Source: Cupriavidus consociatus (GTDB lineage: Bacteria; Pseudomonadota; Gammaproteobacteria; Burkholderiales; Burkholderiaceae). From it: DNA of 64,000 bases. Within the stretch, counting starts at the first letter, position 1. Every line of letters starts with the position of its first letter. Under the pieces are notes generated by a model. The model saw only the letters and a list, made by a program, of their open reading frames with translations, made no database searches and was not told the origin of the DNA. The DNA lies in contig NZ_JAGIQA010000005.1 in NCBI RefSeq assembly GCF_017814975.1, positions 186,001 through 250,000 on the forward strand, read 5' to 3'. Made by a program: the position numbers and the translations under genes. Positions 43,982 to 52,688 of the stretch are shown piece after piece.

Positions 43982-44656
43982 ATGTCGTTAAGCCCCGGGC
44001 TGCAATCGCTGGCCTTTACCCACCTGATCGTAATCCGCCATGGCGAAACGGCCTGGAACCGGGAGCGCCGGCTGCAAGGCCAGCTCGATATTCCGCTGAA
44101 CGAGACCGGCCGCGCCCAGGCGCGCGCGCTGGCGGCCGCGCTGGCCGGCGAGCCGATCGATGCGGTGTATTCCAGCGACCTGTCGCGGGCCATGGAAACC
44201 GCGGCGCCGCTGGCCGAGGCGCTGGGGCTGCAGATATGCCCCGACGCGCGCCTGCGCGAGCGCAGCTACGGCACGCTGCAGGGCAAGACTTACGCCGAAG
44301 TGGCCGAGGATCTGCCCGAAGACTTCGCCCGCTGGCAGGCGCGCGTGCCGGACTACGCGCCGCCGGAGGGCGAATCGCTGCTCGGTTTCCATGAGCGCAC
44401 CGTCGACGCTGTGCTGGCGCTGTCGCGCCGCCATCCCGGCGAGCGTATCGCGCTGGTCGCGCATGGCGGCGTGCTCGACTGCCTGTACCGCGAGGCAACC
44501 GGCATGACGCTGGAAGCGCCGCGCCAGCACGAGCTGCTCAATGCCAGCGTCAACCGGCTGCGCAGCGACAGCTCGCACCTGATGCTGGCGGCGTGGGGCG
44601 ATGTCAGCTACCTGGAAAACCTGGCGCTGGACGAGGTCGACCGGCGGGTCCCCTGA
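43982..44656 (+). CDS. Histidine phosphatase (GpmB/phosphoglycerate mutase-like)
   Basis: A 224-residue branch-2 histidine phosphatase. The phosphohistidine motif is LIVIRHGETAWN (H about residue 20), with LQGQLDIPLNETGRAQA, YSSDLSRAMETA, the acid catalyst in LRERSYGTLQG and the second His in VAHGGVLDCLYR. It is likely a broad phosphatase rather than a glycolytic mutase. AAGGAA lies eight bases before the ATG. Substrate unknown. Confidence 0.9.
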   Translation: MSLSPGLQSLAFTHLIVIRHGETAWNRERRLQGQLDIPLNETGRAQARALAAALAGEPIDAVYSSDLSRAMETAAPLAEALGLQICPDARLRERSYGTLQGKTYAEVAEDLPEDFARWQARVPDYAPPEGESLLGFHERTVDAVLALSRRHPGERIALVAHGGVLDCLYREATGMTLEAPRQHELLNASVNRLRSDSSHLMLAAWGDVSYLENLALDEVDRRVP

Positions 44657-44670
44657 ATCCTTGGATTTCT

Positions 44671-44691
44671 CTCTCCCGACCGGCGGGAGAG
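44671..44691. repeat. REP-like palindrome between convergent genes
   Basis: CTCTCCCG (44671-44678) and CGGGAGAG (44684-44691) with a five-base loop, followed by GGCTTCAGACCCTCAC. It shares the core of the elements at 10725 and 16496 and lies at the 3' ends of two converging genes. Confidence 0.65.
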
Positions 44692-44695
44692 GGCT

Positions 44696-45421
44696 TCAGA
44701 CCCTCACGCGGAACGGCGTGAAGTTGGTATGCCGGTCGAAGTAGTCCTCGTTCTCCGCCCGCTTCAGGAACCCCACCACCTTGTACGTCACCGGCGTCAT
44801 CACGACTTCCCAGCCGGTCTTCAGCACGTACTGCGCCACGGCGACCTGGACTACCTTTTCCAGCGGCCAGATGCCATAAAAGGCGATCACGTAGAACAGC
44901 GATGAATCGACCAGCTCGCCCGCCAGGGTCGAGCCGATCGTGCGCGTCCACAGCCACCGCCCTCCCGTCCACAGCTTCATCTTCGCCAGCACATAGCTGT
45001 TGGTGAAACTGCCGCAGCAGAATGCGATCAGCGAACCGAGCGCGATGCGCCAGGTGTTGCCGAACACATCCTGCAAGCTCTTCTGGTAGTCGGCCATGAA
45101 CGGCGCGACCGGCATGTTCAGCACCACCAGGCTCATGAAGGTGGCGAACGCCAGCGCGGCGAAGCCGGCCCAGACCACGCGCCGGTCGCGGCCATAGCCG
45201 TAGACCTCGGTCAGCACGTCGCCGAAGATGTACGAAATCGGGAAGAACAGCACGCCGGCGCCGAAGGTCACCGTGCCGATCACGGGCAGCGTCACCTGCG
45301 CCGCCTTGGCCGCGCCGATCAGGTTCGAGCATAGCAGCACGGTGACGAATGCCACCATGACGAAGTCATAGTAGCGGTAGACGCGGCCCGGATGGGTCGT
45401 GCTGGCGGGGACGGCGGACAT
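44696..45421 (-). CDS. yhhQ: Queuosine precursor transporter (VUT family)
   Basis: A 241-residue inner-membrane protein with about six helices. FFPISYIFGDVLTEVYGYGRDRRVVWAGF is the VUT/YhhQ signature and GSFTNSYVLAKMKLWTGGRWLWTRTIGSTLAGELVDSSLFYVIAF the conserved second half. YhhQ imports queuosine precursors such as preQ0 and preQ1 for tRNA modification. No preQ1 riboswitch is evident in the 180 bases upstream. It converges on the histidine phosphatase gene. Confidence 0.92.
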   Translation of the reverse strand: MSAVPASTTHPGRVYRYYDFVMVAFVTVLLCSNLIGAAKAAQVTLPVIGTVTFGAGVLFFPISYIFGDVLTEVYGYGRDRRVVWAGFAALAFATFMSLVVLNMPVAPFMADYQKSLQDVFGNTWRIALGSLIAFCCGSFTNSYVLAKMKLWTGGRWLWTRTIGSTLAGELVDSSLFYVIAFYGIWPLEKVVQVAVAQYVLKTGWEVVMTPVTYKVVGFLKRAENEDYFDRHTNFTPFRVRV

Positions 45422-45548
45422 GAGGGCTCCGGTCGGAGGCGCTGGCGCGCGGTGTTTTGGGCGCGATTATGCCAGCGGGCCTCGCAATCTGCCGCGCCTG
45501 AGGCGGTGAGCCAGGCGAGCCCGGGTGTTGCCGCGGCCGTCCGAAATG

Positions 45549-45574
45549 AAAATTCCCGGCCGAAGCCGGGAATT
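45549..45574 (-). terminator. Terminator of the YSC84-type gene
   Basis: AATTCCCGGC (45551-45560), loop CGAA, GCCGGGAATT (45565-45574). Read on the minus strand it is followed by TTTTCATTT and lies 29 bases past the stop of the lipoprotein gene. Confidence 0.78.
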
Positions 45575-45602
45575 GCACAAATTGCGGGATCGGGCGGCCG
45601 CG

Positions 45603-46187
45603 TCAGATATCCAGCTTGGTGATCTTGGAGCCGTTCACCGAGACGTCGAACATCAGGCCGGCATTGGTCTGCACGAAGGCAATCACCGGCTGCTGGCTGG
45701 TCAGGGTGTCGAGCCTGCCATCCGCGCCGACCTTGGCCACCGCCACGTTGGCATCGGCGCCGGCGGTCCAGCCCTTGCTGGAGACAAACTTGTTGTAGGC
45801 CTCCGGGGTCATGAACATGATGATGACGGCCTTCGATTGCCCGCCGGCGGTCAGCCCGACCGAGGCCTGCGTCGTGCTGTAGTAGCCGACCGTCGCGCCC
45901 TTCGATCGCAGCGCACCTTCGCCGTATTCGCCGCCCACCACCAGGCCGGCCGAGATGACACGCGGGAACACCAGGACACCTTGCGCACGCTGCGCCAGGT
46001 CGCGTGCGCCGGCGTTGGCGGAGTACAGCCGGTTCAGCGCGCCGTCCACCCCGGCATCGATTTCCTGCTTCTTGGCGACCGGATCCTTCGAGGCGCTGGT
46101 GCCGGTGGTGGTGCAGCCTGCCGCCATTGCGGTGGCAACGAGCAGGCCCGAGCCGGCAACCCGGGTAACAAAGTGGCGACGATTCAT
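45603..46187 (-). CDS. YSC84/SYLF-domain lipoprotein
   Basis: A 194-residue exported protein. The N-terminus MNRRHFVTRVAGSGLLVATAMAAGC ends in a lipobox (AAGC), so it is probably lipidated. The SYLF/YSC84 domain covers most of the rest: ALNRLYSANAGARDLAQRAQGVLVFPRVISAGLVVGGEYGEGAL and GYYSTTQASVGLTAGGQSKAVIIMFM. SYLF proteins bind lipids in eukaryotes; the bacterial role is unknown. AGGAGG lies seven bases before the ATG at 46187. It is co-directional with the next exported protein, 45 bases apart. Confidence 0.88.
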   Translation of the reverse strand: MNRRHFVTRVAGSGLLVATAMAAGCTTTGTSASKDPVAKKQEIDAGVDGALNRLYSANAGARDLAQRAQGVLVFPRVISAGLVVGGEYGEGALRSKGATVGYYSTTQASVGLTAGGQSKAVIIMFMTPEAYNKFVSSKGWTAGADANVAVAKVGADGRLDTLTSQQPVIAFVQTNAGLMFDVSVNGSKITKLDI

Positions 46188-46231
46188 AGGTAACCTCCTG
46201 GTGGGGAAAAGTACCGCGCCCGGCACGGTGT

Positions 46232-46846
46232 TTAGTTGGCTGCGGCCGCCGCCGGTGCCTTGACCGTGATGGCCACCACTTCACGATAGACGAGCTTGGC
46301 CATCTGCCCGCGCTTGATCTGGTTCAGGTCGATGGCGGGATCCTCGACCTTGACGGTGCGCAGCGTCTCGCGCGGTCCACGGAACGTGACCAGGCGCTTG
46401 GCCGGATCGACCTTGGTGATCTCCGCGGTGACCGTAGTGGTGATCTCGCGCGCGATGCCGGGCTTGCCGCCGTCGGCGGCGCGCGTGGTGCGGTCAACCT
46501 GTTCGGCCATGGCCGTGGTCTTGCTGTCGAGCGGTTCCAGCGATGCCACCAGGGCCGCGCCTCGGGTCACGGTGACGATGTCGCCCTTGCGGACCTGGCC
46601 GAAGTTCTTCGCTTCGTCGCCCGCGACCAGTTCGACCACATTGCCGCGCGGGCCTTGCACCAGCACGGCCTTGGAGTTGGGATCGATATCGATGATCTTG
46701 CCGCTGATCACGGCTTCCTCGGCGACGCCGACGGGCCCCTGCGCACGCTGGGCGTTGGCGTTCCCGGCAGCTAGTAACGCGAATGCGGCACTGGCCAGGG
46801 TGGCGGCGAGAAGGGACGAGGTGGAGCGACGCAGGCGACGGCTCAT
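46232..46846 (-). CDS. Hypothetical exported protein with two tandem repeats
   Basis: A 204-residue protein I do not recognise by name. A signal peptide (LLAATLASAAFALLAAGNANAQ) is followed by two similar halves: KIIDIDPNSKAVLVQGPRG...GQVRKGDIV (about residues 47-95) and EITKVDPAKRLVTFRGPRE...NQIKRGQMAKL (about 140-190). The pattern resembles small OB-like beta barrels and looks like an internal duplication. It is periplasmic by prediction. AAGGAA lies before the ATG at 46846. It precedes the YSC84 lipoprotein gene on the same strand, so both may act in the envelope. Confidence 0.7.
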   Translation of the reverse strand: MSRRLRRSTSSLLAATLASAAFALLAAGNANAQRAQGPVGVAEEAVISGKIIDIDPNSKAVLVQGPRGNVVELVAGDEAKNFGQVRKGDIVTVTRGAALVASLEPLDSKTTAMAEQVDRTTRAADGGKPGIAREITTTVTAEITKVDPAKRLVTFRGPRETLRTVKVEDPAIDLNQIKRGQMAKLVYREVVAITVKAPAAAAAN

Positions 46847-47015
46847 GGCATTCCTTGCAGGGTCGGAAACCGGTTCACAATGGCGCCGCAACCGCGGGGC
46901 AACCCTGGGCTGCCTCCTGGGCGGTCATCGGCGGGCACCAGGCAGGTGCCGATGAAGCCATTGTGGACAATGGGCCATGGGCCAGCAATCCACTTCGAAA
47001 AAATTTGTGGCGCGA

Positions 47016-47032
47016 AATTAAAACGTTTAATT
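47016..47032. promoter_or_regulatory. AT-rich palindrome upstream of the exported-protein gene
   Basis: AATTAAAACGTTTAATT is almost perfectly symmetric around a central CG step and stands out in a GC-rich region, 170 bases before the ATG of the exported protein and 30 bases past ruvB. The AAACGTTT centre resembles LacI/GalR-family sites. No such regulator is encoded nearby. Confidence 0.3.
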
Positions 47033-47061
47033 GGCTGATGCCCCTGCGTCGGCGCCGCGCC

Positions 47062-48120
47062 TTACTGCCCGTCGAACAACTCGCCGCCGCCGCCAGACTG
47101 CGGCGACGCCAGCCCGAAATGCCGGTAGGCTGCCGCCGTGGCCACGCGCCCGCGCGGCGTGCGCTGCAGGTAGCCCTGCTGGATCAGGTAGGGTTCGAGC
47201 ACGTCCTCGATGGTGTCTCGCTCCTCGCCGATGGCCGCGGCCAAGTTGTCCACGCCCACCGGGCCGCCGCCGAACTTGTGCAGCACCGCTTCCAGCAGCT
47301 TGCGGTCCATCAGGTCGAAGCCGACGCGGTCGACGTCCAGCATGGCCAGCGCGGCATCGGCCATCTCGCGCGTGATGGTGCCGTCGCCCTTGACCTCGGC
47401 ATAGTCGCGCACGCGGCGCAGCAGCCGGTTGGCGATACGTGGGGTGCCGCGCGCGCGCCGCGCGATCTCCAGCGCGCCTTGCGGATCGATGCTGGCGTGC
47501 AGCAACTGCGCCGAGCGCGTGACGATGCGCGCCAGTTCCTCGGCGTTGTAGAACTCCAGCCGCGCCACGATGCCGAAGCGGTCGCGCAGCGGATTGGTCA
47601 GCATGCCGGCGCGCGTGGTGGCGCCCACCAGCGTGAACGGCTGCAGGTCGAGCTTGACCGAGCGGGCCGCCGGGCCTTCTCCGATCATGATGTCGATCTG
47701 GTAATCCTCCAGCGCCGGGTACAGGATCTCCTCGACGACCGGCGACAGCCGGTGGATCTCGTCGATGAAGAGCACGTCGTTGGCTTCCAGGTTGGTCAGC
47801 AGCGCCGCGAGGTCGCCCGGGCGCTCCAGCACCGGCCCGGAAGTCTGGCGCAGGCCTACGCCCATTTCGCGCGCGATGATATGGGCCAGCGTGGTCTTGC
47901 CCAGGCCAGGGGGGCCGAACAGCAGCACGTGGTCGAGCGCCTCGCGCCGCTTGCGCGCGGCGTGCATGAAGATATCGAGCTGCCCGCGCACCTTTTCCTG
48001 GCCGACGTACTCATCCAGCAGCTTGGGCCGCAGCGCGCGCTCGAACGCCTCCTCCTGCGACGAGGCGGGGGTGGCGGTAATCACGCGGGCGGGGGCGGAA
48101 AGCTTGTCGGTCTCGATCAT
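47062..48120 (-). CDS. ruvB: Holliday junction branch migration helicase RuvB
   Basis: A 352-residue AAA+ motor. The order is [19 protein letters not shown], Walker [13 protein letters not shown], Walker [15 protein letters not shown], sensor 1 LVGATTRAG, arginine finger LRDRFGI, and the C-terminal winged helix [17 protein letters not shown]. It drives branch migration with RuvA in recombinational repair. It follows ruvA by 45 bases on the same strand, the standard ruvCAB-like arrangement with glpQ inserted between ruvC and ruvA. Confidence 0.97.
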   Translation of the reverse strand: MIETDKLSAPARVITATPASSQEEAFERALRPKLLDEYVGQEKVRGQLDIFMHAARKRREALDHVLLFGPPGLGKTTLAHIIAREMGVGLRQTSGPVLERPGDLAALLTNLEANDVLFIDEIHRLSPVVEEILYPALEDYQIDIMIGEGPAARSVKLDLQPFTLVGATTRAGMLTNPLRDRFGIVARLEFYNAEELARIVTRSAQLLHASIDPQGALEIARRARGTPRIANRLLRRVRDYAEVKGDGTITREMADAALAMLDVDRVGFDLMDRKLLEAVLHKFGGGPVGVDNLAAAIGEERDTIEDVLEPYLIQQGYLQRTPRGRVATAAAYRHFGLASPQSGGGGELFDGQ

Positions 48121-48165
48121 GGCGCTAATGGGGGATACCCGGAAAACACCCCGCCATTCTACGCC

Positions 48166-48747
48166 TCAGCCCTTGGACAAGGCCTTGAGCGCCAGCTTGA
48201 TGCCCTCGGACACGCCGGTACCGGCCGGCACCTGCTTGATTGCCGAGGCGGCTTCCTTCTCCGAGTAGCCCAGCGCGAGCAGCGCGTTAAGCACATCGAC
48301 GGCGCTGTCGGGCACCGCCGTGGCGCCGGGCGCGTGCCCCAGTTCCGCGCCCAGCTTGCCCTTGAGCTCGAGCAGCAGCCGCTCGGCGGTCTTCTTGCCG
48401 ATGCCCGGCACGCGTGTCAGCCGGCCCGCTTCCTGCAGCGTGATCGCCTGCGCCAGCTCGGATACCGACATGCCCGACAGCACCGCCAGCGCCATGCGCG
48501 CGCCGATGCCGCTGATCTTGATCAGCTCGCGGAAGGTATTGCGCTCGGCCGCCGTGCCGAAGCCGTACAGCAGGTGCGCGTCCTCGCGCACGATGAGCTG
48601 CGTCAGCAGCGTGACCGGCTGGCCCGCCGCCGGCAGGTTATAGAAGGTGCTCATCGGTACGTCGACTTCATAGCCGACGCCATGGCAGTCGACCAGCAGG
48701 TGCGGAGGATTTTTCTCGATGAGGGTGCCGGCGATGCGTCCGATCAT
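48166..48747 (-). CDS. ruvA: Holliday junction DNA-binding protein RuvA
   Basis: A 193-residue protein, normal for RuvA. Domain I ([31 protein letters not shown]) is an OB fold, domain II carries two helix-hairpin-helix motifs ([18 protein letters not shown] and [19 protein letters not shown]), and domain III ([17 protein letters not shown]) contacts RuvB. It tetramerises on four-way junctions. Start at 48747 agrees with the family. Confidence 0.97.
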   Translation of the reverse strand: MIGRIAGTLIEKNPPHLLVDCHGVGYEVDVPMSTFYNLPAAGQPVTLLTQLIVREDAHLLYGFGTAAERNTFRELIKISGIGARMALAVLSGMSVSELAQAITLQEAGRLTRVPGIGKKTAERLLLELKGKLGAELGHAPGATAVPDSAVDVLNALLALGYSEKEAASAIKQVPAGTGVSEGIKLALKALSKG

Positions 48748-48821
48748 GTCTGGGTTTGTTGGGTGGGGAATAAGGCGGCCGCAAGTGTACCCCGCGGCCG
48801 CATTGCCGCCATCTTGTGGCC

Positions 48822-50039
48822 TCAGCGATTTCCATCGACCGCGCGGCGCCCCAGCGCCGGGTCGTCGGTGAAGAAGCCATCGACGCCCGCCGCGATAAAC
48901 GCTTCCAGCTCGCGCACCATGCCCGACGGGCTGCGCGTGGCCTCGTCGCCGCCCGTCTGCAGCGTCTTGGGCAGGAAGCTGTTCTCCGGGCGGAAGGTAT
49001 AGGGATGGACGAACAGGCTGGCGGCATGAGCCTGGCGGACCAACGCGGTCGGCGCGGCGAGCGCGCCCTGGGCGTCGCGCGGCACTACACTGCTTTTCTC
49101 CGGGCCGATGCCGTCGGCGTAGGTCGCGACTTCGCGCAGGCCGGTCGTATTCAGCATGTCGCCGAAGGTGCGGGTGTCGCCGGCGAGCTTCCAGTCGGCG
49201 GGGCTCTTGCGCGGGTTGCCGACCAGTTGCACCAGTTTGACGTTGGGCTGCGCGTGGCCGAACGTGCGCCGCAGTGCGCGCAGGCTGCCGCCTTCAAAGC
49301 ATTGGATGAACAGCGGTGCCTGGCCGAGATAAGGCTTGGCGCGCACCGCGGCGGCGAGCTTGTCTTCCATGGGCAGGCCGATGCCGCGGAAATAGCTCGG
49401 ATGCTTCAGCTCGGCGTAGATGCCGATGGGTTTGCCGGTGCGAAGCGATGCCTGCTCGGCAAGGCGAACAATCTCATCGAAAGTGGGAATCTCGAACTGG
49501 TCGTTCAGGCGCGCATTGGCCGGGCGCAGTTGCGGGATGCGCTCGCGCGCGCGCAGCGTCTTGAGTTCTGCCAGCGTGAAGTCTTCGGTGAACCAGCCGG
49601 TCAGGCGCTCGCCGTCGATGACCTTGGTGCGCTTGCGGTCCGCAAATTGCGCCACGTCGGCGACGTTGGTGGTGCCGGTGATGTCGTTCTCGTGGCGGGC
49701 TACCAGTACGCCATCGCGGGTGATGACGAGATCGGGCTCGATTGCATCGGCGCCGTCCTCGATCGCCTTGGCATAGGCGGCCAGCGTGTGTTCGGGGCGC
49801 AATGCGCTGGCGCCGCGGTGGGCGATGACCAGGGCCTTGGGCTTCTCTGCGGTGGGGGGCTGCGGCGCGCCTGGTGCCGGGGCCGGTGCTGGCGCAGGCG
49901 TTGCATGGGGCTTCGGCCGGGGCGCGGTGGCACAGCCGGCGACCAGCATGGCGCTGGCGGCGGCCGCGGTGACCGGGATCCGCCAGCGCCGCAAGGCAAG
50001 CATTACGGGGCGGGCGAGGACATCAATCTGGCTTGGCAT
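48822..50039 (-). CDS. glpQ: Glycerophosphodiester phosphodiesterase, periplasmic lipoprotein
   Basis: A 405-residue GDPD. A lipoprotein signal ends in the lipobox MLVAGC (Cys36, or Cys24 if the internal Met at codon 13 is used), followed by a Pro/Ala linker. The catalytic domain begins [48 protein letters not shown] with the HR...H and metal-binding E-x-D blocks. The long insert ([23 protein letters not shown]) is typical of GlpQ. It hydrolyses glycerophosphodiesters to glycerol 3-phosphate. AGGAA is suitably placed before the first ATG. It lies between ruvC and ruvA. Confidence 0.92.
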   Translation of the reverse strand: MPSQIDVLARPVMLALRRWRIPVTAAAASAMLVAGCATAPRPKPHATPAPAPAPAPGAPQPPTAEKPKALVIAHRGASALRPEHTLAAYAKAIEDGADAIEPDLVITRDGVLVARHENDITGTTNVADVAQFADRKRTKVIDGERLTGWFTEDFTLAELKTLRARERIPQLRPANARLNDQFEIPTFDEIVRLAEQASLRTGKPIGIYAELKHPSYFRGIGLPMEDKLAAAVRAKPYLGQAPLFIQCFEGGSLRALRRTFGHAQPNVKLVQLVGNPRKSPADWKLAGDTRTFGDMLNTTGLREVATYADGIGPEKSSVVPRDAQGALAAPTALVRQAHAASLFVHPYTFRPENSFLPKTLQTGGDEATRSPSGMVRELEAFIAAGVDGFFTDDPALGRRAVDGNR

Positions 50040-50094
50040 TCAGTATTCCTGCGGGAAGACGAATGCCTGATTGTAAGAGACTCCGGAGACTGGC

Positions 50095-50640
50095 TCAGCC
50101 GACCAGCCGGCCGCGTCGCACGCGCATGCCCTTGCGCACCAGTTCAGGGGCCATGCCGGCCAGTGTGCCCAGGGTATCGCCGCCGTTGGCATGGCAAATG
50201 GCCACGCCCAGCGCATCGGCCGCGTCGCTGCCGGGTTGGCCTGGCAGCATCAGCAAGCGGGTCACCATTTCCTGGACCTGGGCCTTGTTGGCGCGGCCGT
50301 AGCCGACCACAGCGACCTTCAGCTGCAGCGCGGTGTATTCGAATACCGGCAGGCCGTAGCCGACCAGCCCGCAGATCGCTGCGCCGCGGGCCTGGCCGAG
50401 CAGCAGTGTGGATTGCGGGTTGACGTTGACGAAGACCTTTTCAATCGCGGCGCAGTCGGGGGCATAGGTGCGGGAAACCTCGCTGATGCCGTCGTAAAGC
50501 GTCTTCAGCCGTTCCGGCAGGCTCTCGTTGCCGTTGCTCTTGATCGTGCCCGAGGCGATGTAGGCAAGCTTGTTGCCTTGTTTCTCGATCACGCCAAAGC
50601 CGGTGGTGCGCAGGCCGGGGTCGATGCCTAGGATTCGCAT
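50095..50640 (-). CDS. ruvC: Holliday junction resolvase RuvC
   Basis: A 181-residue RNase H-fold nuclease. [19 protein letters not shown] holds the first catalytic Asp (D7); [22 protein letters not shown] holds Glu66 and the DNA-binding helix; KAQVQEMV and [16 protein letters not shown] supply the last acidic pair. It resolves Holliday junctions produced with RuvAB. The 217-base gap upstream, towards purH, contains a large inverted repeat. Confidence 0.97.
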   Translation of the reverse strand: MRILGIDPGLRTTGFGVIEKQGNKLAYIASGTIKSNGNESLPERLKTLYDGISEVSRTYAPDCAAIEKVFVNVNPQSTLLLGQARGAAICGLVGYGLPVFEYTALQLKVAVVGYGRANKAQVQEMVTRLLMLPGQPGSDAADALGVAICHANGGDTLGTLAGMAPELVRKGMRVRRGRLVG

Positions 50641-50683
50641 TTTGGGATTGATTTGGTGTTGGGTTTTGGCGCTGTGGTCGGTA

Positions 50684-50827
50684 TTGGTGACATGCTCGTC
50701 GGCTTCTAAAGCTGCTTTGTCGCTGTTGATGACATGCTGTCGGCCGTTGAACCAGGCGTTTCAACGGCCGACAGCATGTCATCAACGGCGACAACACAGC
50801 TTCAAAAGCCGACAGCATGTCACCAAC
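50684..50827. repeat. 144-base near-perfect inverted repeat between purH and ruvC
   Basis: Two 68-base arms (50684-50751 and 50760-50827) fold across an eight-base loop (CCAGGCGT) with only a handful of mismatches and one extra base. The inner 27 bases or so pair perfectly. Each arm contains two copies of the motif TGACATGCTGTCGGC or a close variant, so the motif occurs four times. There is no T tract at the ends. It fills most of the gap. Confidence 0.8.
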
Positions 50828-50857
50828 AGCAACAACCCCAGCCGTCAACCAAAACGC

Positions 50858-52432
50858 TTAATGCCTGAAATGCCGCGTCCCAGTCAGCACCATCGCAATC
50901 CCCCGCTCATCAGCAGCAGCAATCACCTCATCATCCCGCACCGACCCACCCGGCTGGATCACGCACGTAGCACCCGCATCCACAACAACATCCAACCCAT
51001 CACGGAACGGGAAGAACGCATCCGAAGCCACCGCGGAACCAGCCAGCGTCAGCCCGGCATTCTGCGCCTTGATGCTGGCAATCCGGGCCGAATCCACACG
51101 GCTCATCTGCCCCGCACCGACACCCAGCGTCATGCCACCGCCACAGAACACGATGGCATTGGACTTGACGAACTTCGCCACGCGCCAGGCAAACATCAGA
51201 TCATCCATTTCCTTCGGCGTCGGATGACGACGCGTCACCACGCGCAGTTCGGACGGCTGCACGTTCTTGGCATCCGGGCTCTGCACCAGCAGGCCGCCAC
51301 CGACGCGCTTGAAGTCATACTGGTTGATCCCCTTGCCCAGCGGAATCTCCAGCAGGCGCACGTTCTGCTTGGCCGCGAATACGGCGCGCGCGGCGGCGCT
51401 GAACGACGGCGCGATCAGCACTTCAACGAACTGCTTGGCCACGGCCTGCGCAGCGGCTTCATCCAGTTCCACGTTGAAAGCGATGATGCCGCCGAAGGCC
51501 GAGGTGGAATCGGTCTTGAATGCCTTCTCATAGGCTTCCAGCGCGTTGGCGCCCAGTGCCACGCCGCACGGGTTGGCGTGCTTGATGATCACGCAGGCCG
51601 CGCCATTGGCCGCATCGAACGACTTCACGCATTCCCACGCCGCATCGGCGTCGGCGATATTGTTGTACGACAGCTCCTTGCCCTGCAGCTGCACGTAGTT
51701 GGCCAGCGCGCCATCCACCGCCTTCAGGTCACGGTAGAACGCCGCCGACTGGTGCGGGTTCTCGCCGTAGCGCATTTCCTGGACCTTGTCGAACGCCAGG
51801 TTCAGCGTCTGCGGGTAGGCGCTGCGGGCCTGGTGCGACTTGTCGGCACCCAGGCTGGTCAGGTAGTTGGTGATGGCGCCGTCGTACTGCGCCGTGTGCG
51901 CGAACACCTTGGTGGCGAGGCGGAAGTTGGTGTCGTAGCCAACGGCGTTGCCATTGGCGCGCATTTCGTCGAGCACCACGGCGTAGTCGGCCGGATCGAC
52001 GATGACGGTCACGTCGCGGTGGTTCTTGGCCGCCGAGCGCAGCATGGTCGGGCCGCCGATATCGATGTTCTCGATTGCGTCCGGCAGCGTGCAGTCATCC
52101 TTGGCCACGGTCTGCTGGAACGGGTACAGGTTTACCACCAGCAGGTCGATCGTGGGGATATTGTGCTCGGCCAGCGCGGCCATGTGCTCGGGCAGGTCGC
52201 GGCGCGCCAGGATGCCGCCGTGGACCTTCGGGTGCAGCGTCTTGACGCGGCCGTCGAGCATTTCCGGGAAGCCGGTGTAGTCGGCCACCTCCGTCACGGG
52301 CAGGCCGCTGTCGGCCAGCAGCTTGGCGGTGCCGCCGGTGGAAAGCAGCGTCACGCCGAGCGCGTTCAGTTCGCGCGCGAATTCGACGATGCCGGTCTTG
52401 TCGGAAACGGAAAGGAGGGCTTGCTTGATCAT
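50858..52432 (-). CDS. purH: Bifunctional AICAR formyltransferase/IMP cyclohydrolase
   Basis: A 524-residue PurH. The N-terminal IMP cyclohydrolase (MGS-like) domain has [31 protein letters not shown] and [18 protein letters not shown] block [19 protein letters not shown]; the C-terminal formyltransferase has [13 protein letters not shown], the [11 protein letters not shown]is motif, and ends [13 protein letters not shown]...GTRHFRH. It performs the last two steps of IMP synthesis. It follows fis by 22 bases, so dusB-fis-purH look co-transcribed. Confidence 0.97.
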   Translation of the reverse strand: MIKQALLSVSDKTGIVEFARELNALGVTLLSTGGTAKLLADSGLPVTEVADYTGFPEMLDGRVKTLHPKVHGGILARRDLPEHMAALAEHNIPTIDLLVVNLYPFQQTVAKDDCTLPDAIENIDIGGPTMLRSAAKNHRDVTVIVDPADYAVVLDEMRANGNAVGYDTNFRLATKVFAHTAQYDGAITNYLTSLGADKSHQARSAYPQTLNLAFDKVQEMRYGENPHQSAAFYRDLKAVDGALANYVQLQGKELSYNNIADADAAWECVKSFDAANGAACVIIKHANPCGVALGANALEAYEKAFKTDSTSAFGGIIAFNVELDEAAAQAVAKQFVEVLIAPSFSAAARAVFAAKQNVRLLEIPLGKGINQYDFKRVGGGLLVQSPDAKNVQPSELRVVTRRHPTPKEMDDLMFAWRVAKFVKSNAIVFCGGGMTLGVGAGQMSRVDSARIASIKAQNAGLTLAGSAVASDAFFPFRDGLDVVVDAGATCVIQPGGSVRDDEVIAAADERGIAMVLTGTRHFRH

Positions 52433-52454
52433 GGCTGTGGGAAACGCTTCAAAT

Positions 52455-52688
52455 TCAAAGTAAACCGTGCTGCTGCAGCTTCTTGCGCAGCGTGTTGCGG
52501 TTGATGCCCAGGTAGGCGGCCGCCAGCGACTGGTTGCGCTCGGCGCGCACCATCACGGCTTCCAGCAGCGGCCGTTCGACGGCCTCGAGCACCATGTTGT
52601 ACATATTGGAAGGCTCTTCACCGTCCAGGTCGCGAAAATACGTGTCCAGGCTGTCCCGGATGCACTGGTCGATAGCGTTGCGGCTCAT
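52455..52688 (-). CDS. fis: Fis family nucleoid-associated regulator
   Basis: A 77-residue protein, short as usual for betaproteobacterial Fis. The C-terminal helix-turn-helix is clear: [37 protein letters not shown]. Fis bends DNA, stimulates rRNA promoters and assists recombination. Its ATG overlaps the dusB stop by four bases, the conserved dusB-fis operon of gamma- and betaproteobacteria. Confidence 0.96.
   Translation of the reverse strand: MSRNAIDQCIRDSLDTYFRDLDGEEPSNMYNMVLEAVERPLLEAVMVRAERNQSLAAAYLGINRNTLRKKLQQHGLL

Noticed and set aside
45422..45602. preQ1 riboswitch upstream of yhhQ
   Set aside because: No preQ1 aptamer pattern (short hairpin followed by an A-rich tail pairing with the loop) was seen in the leader.
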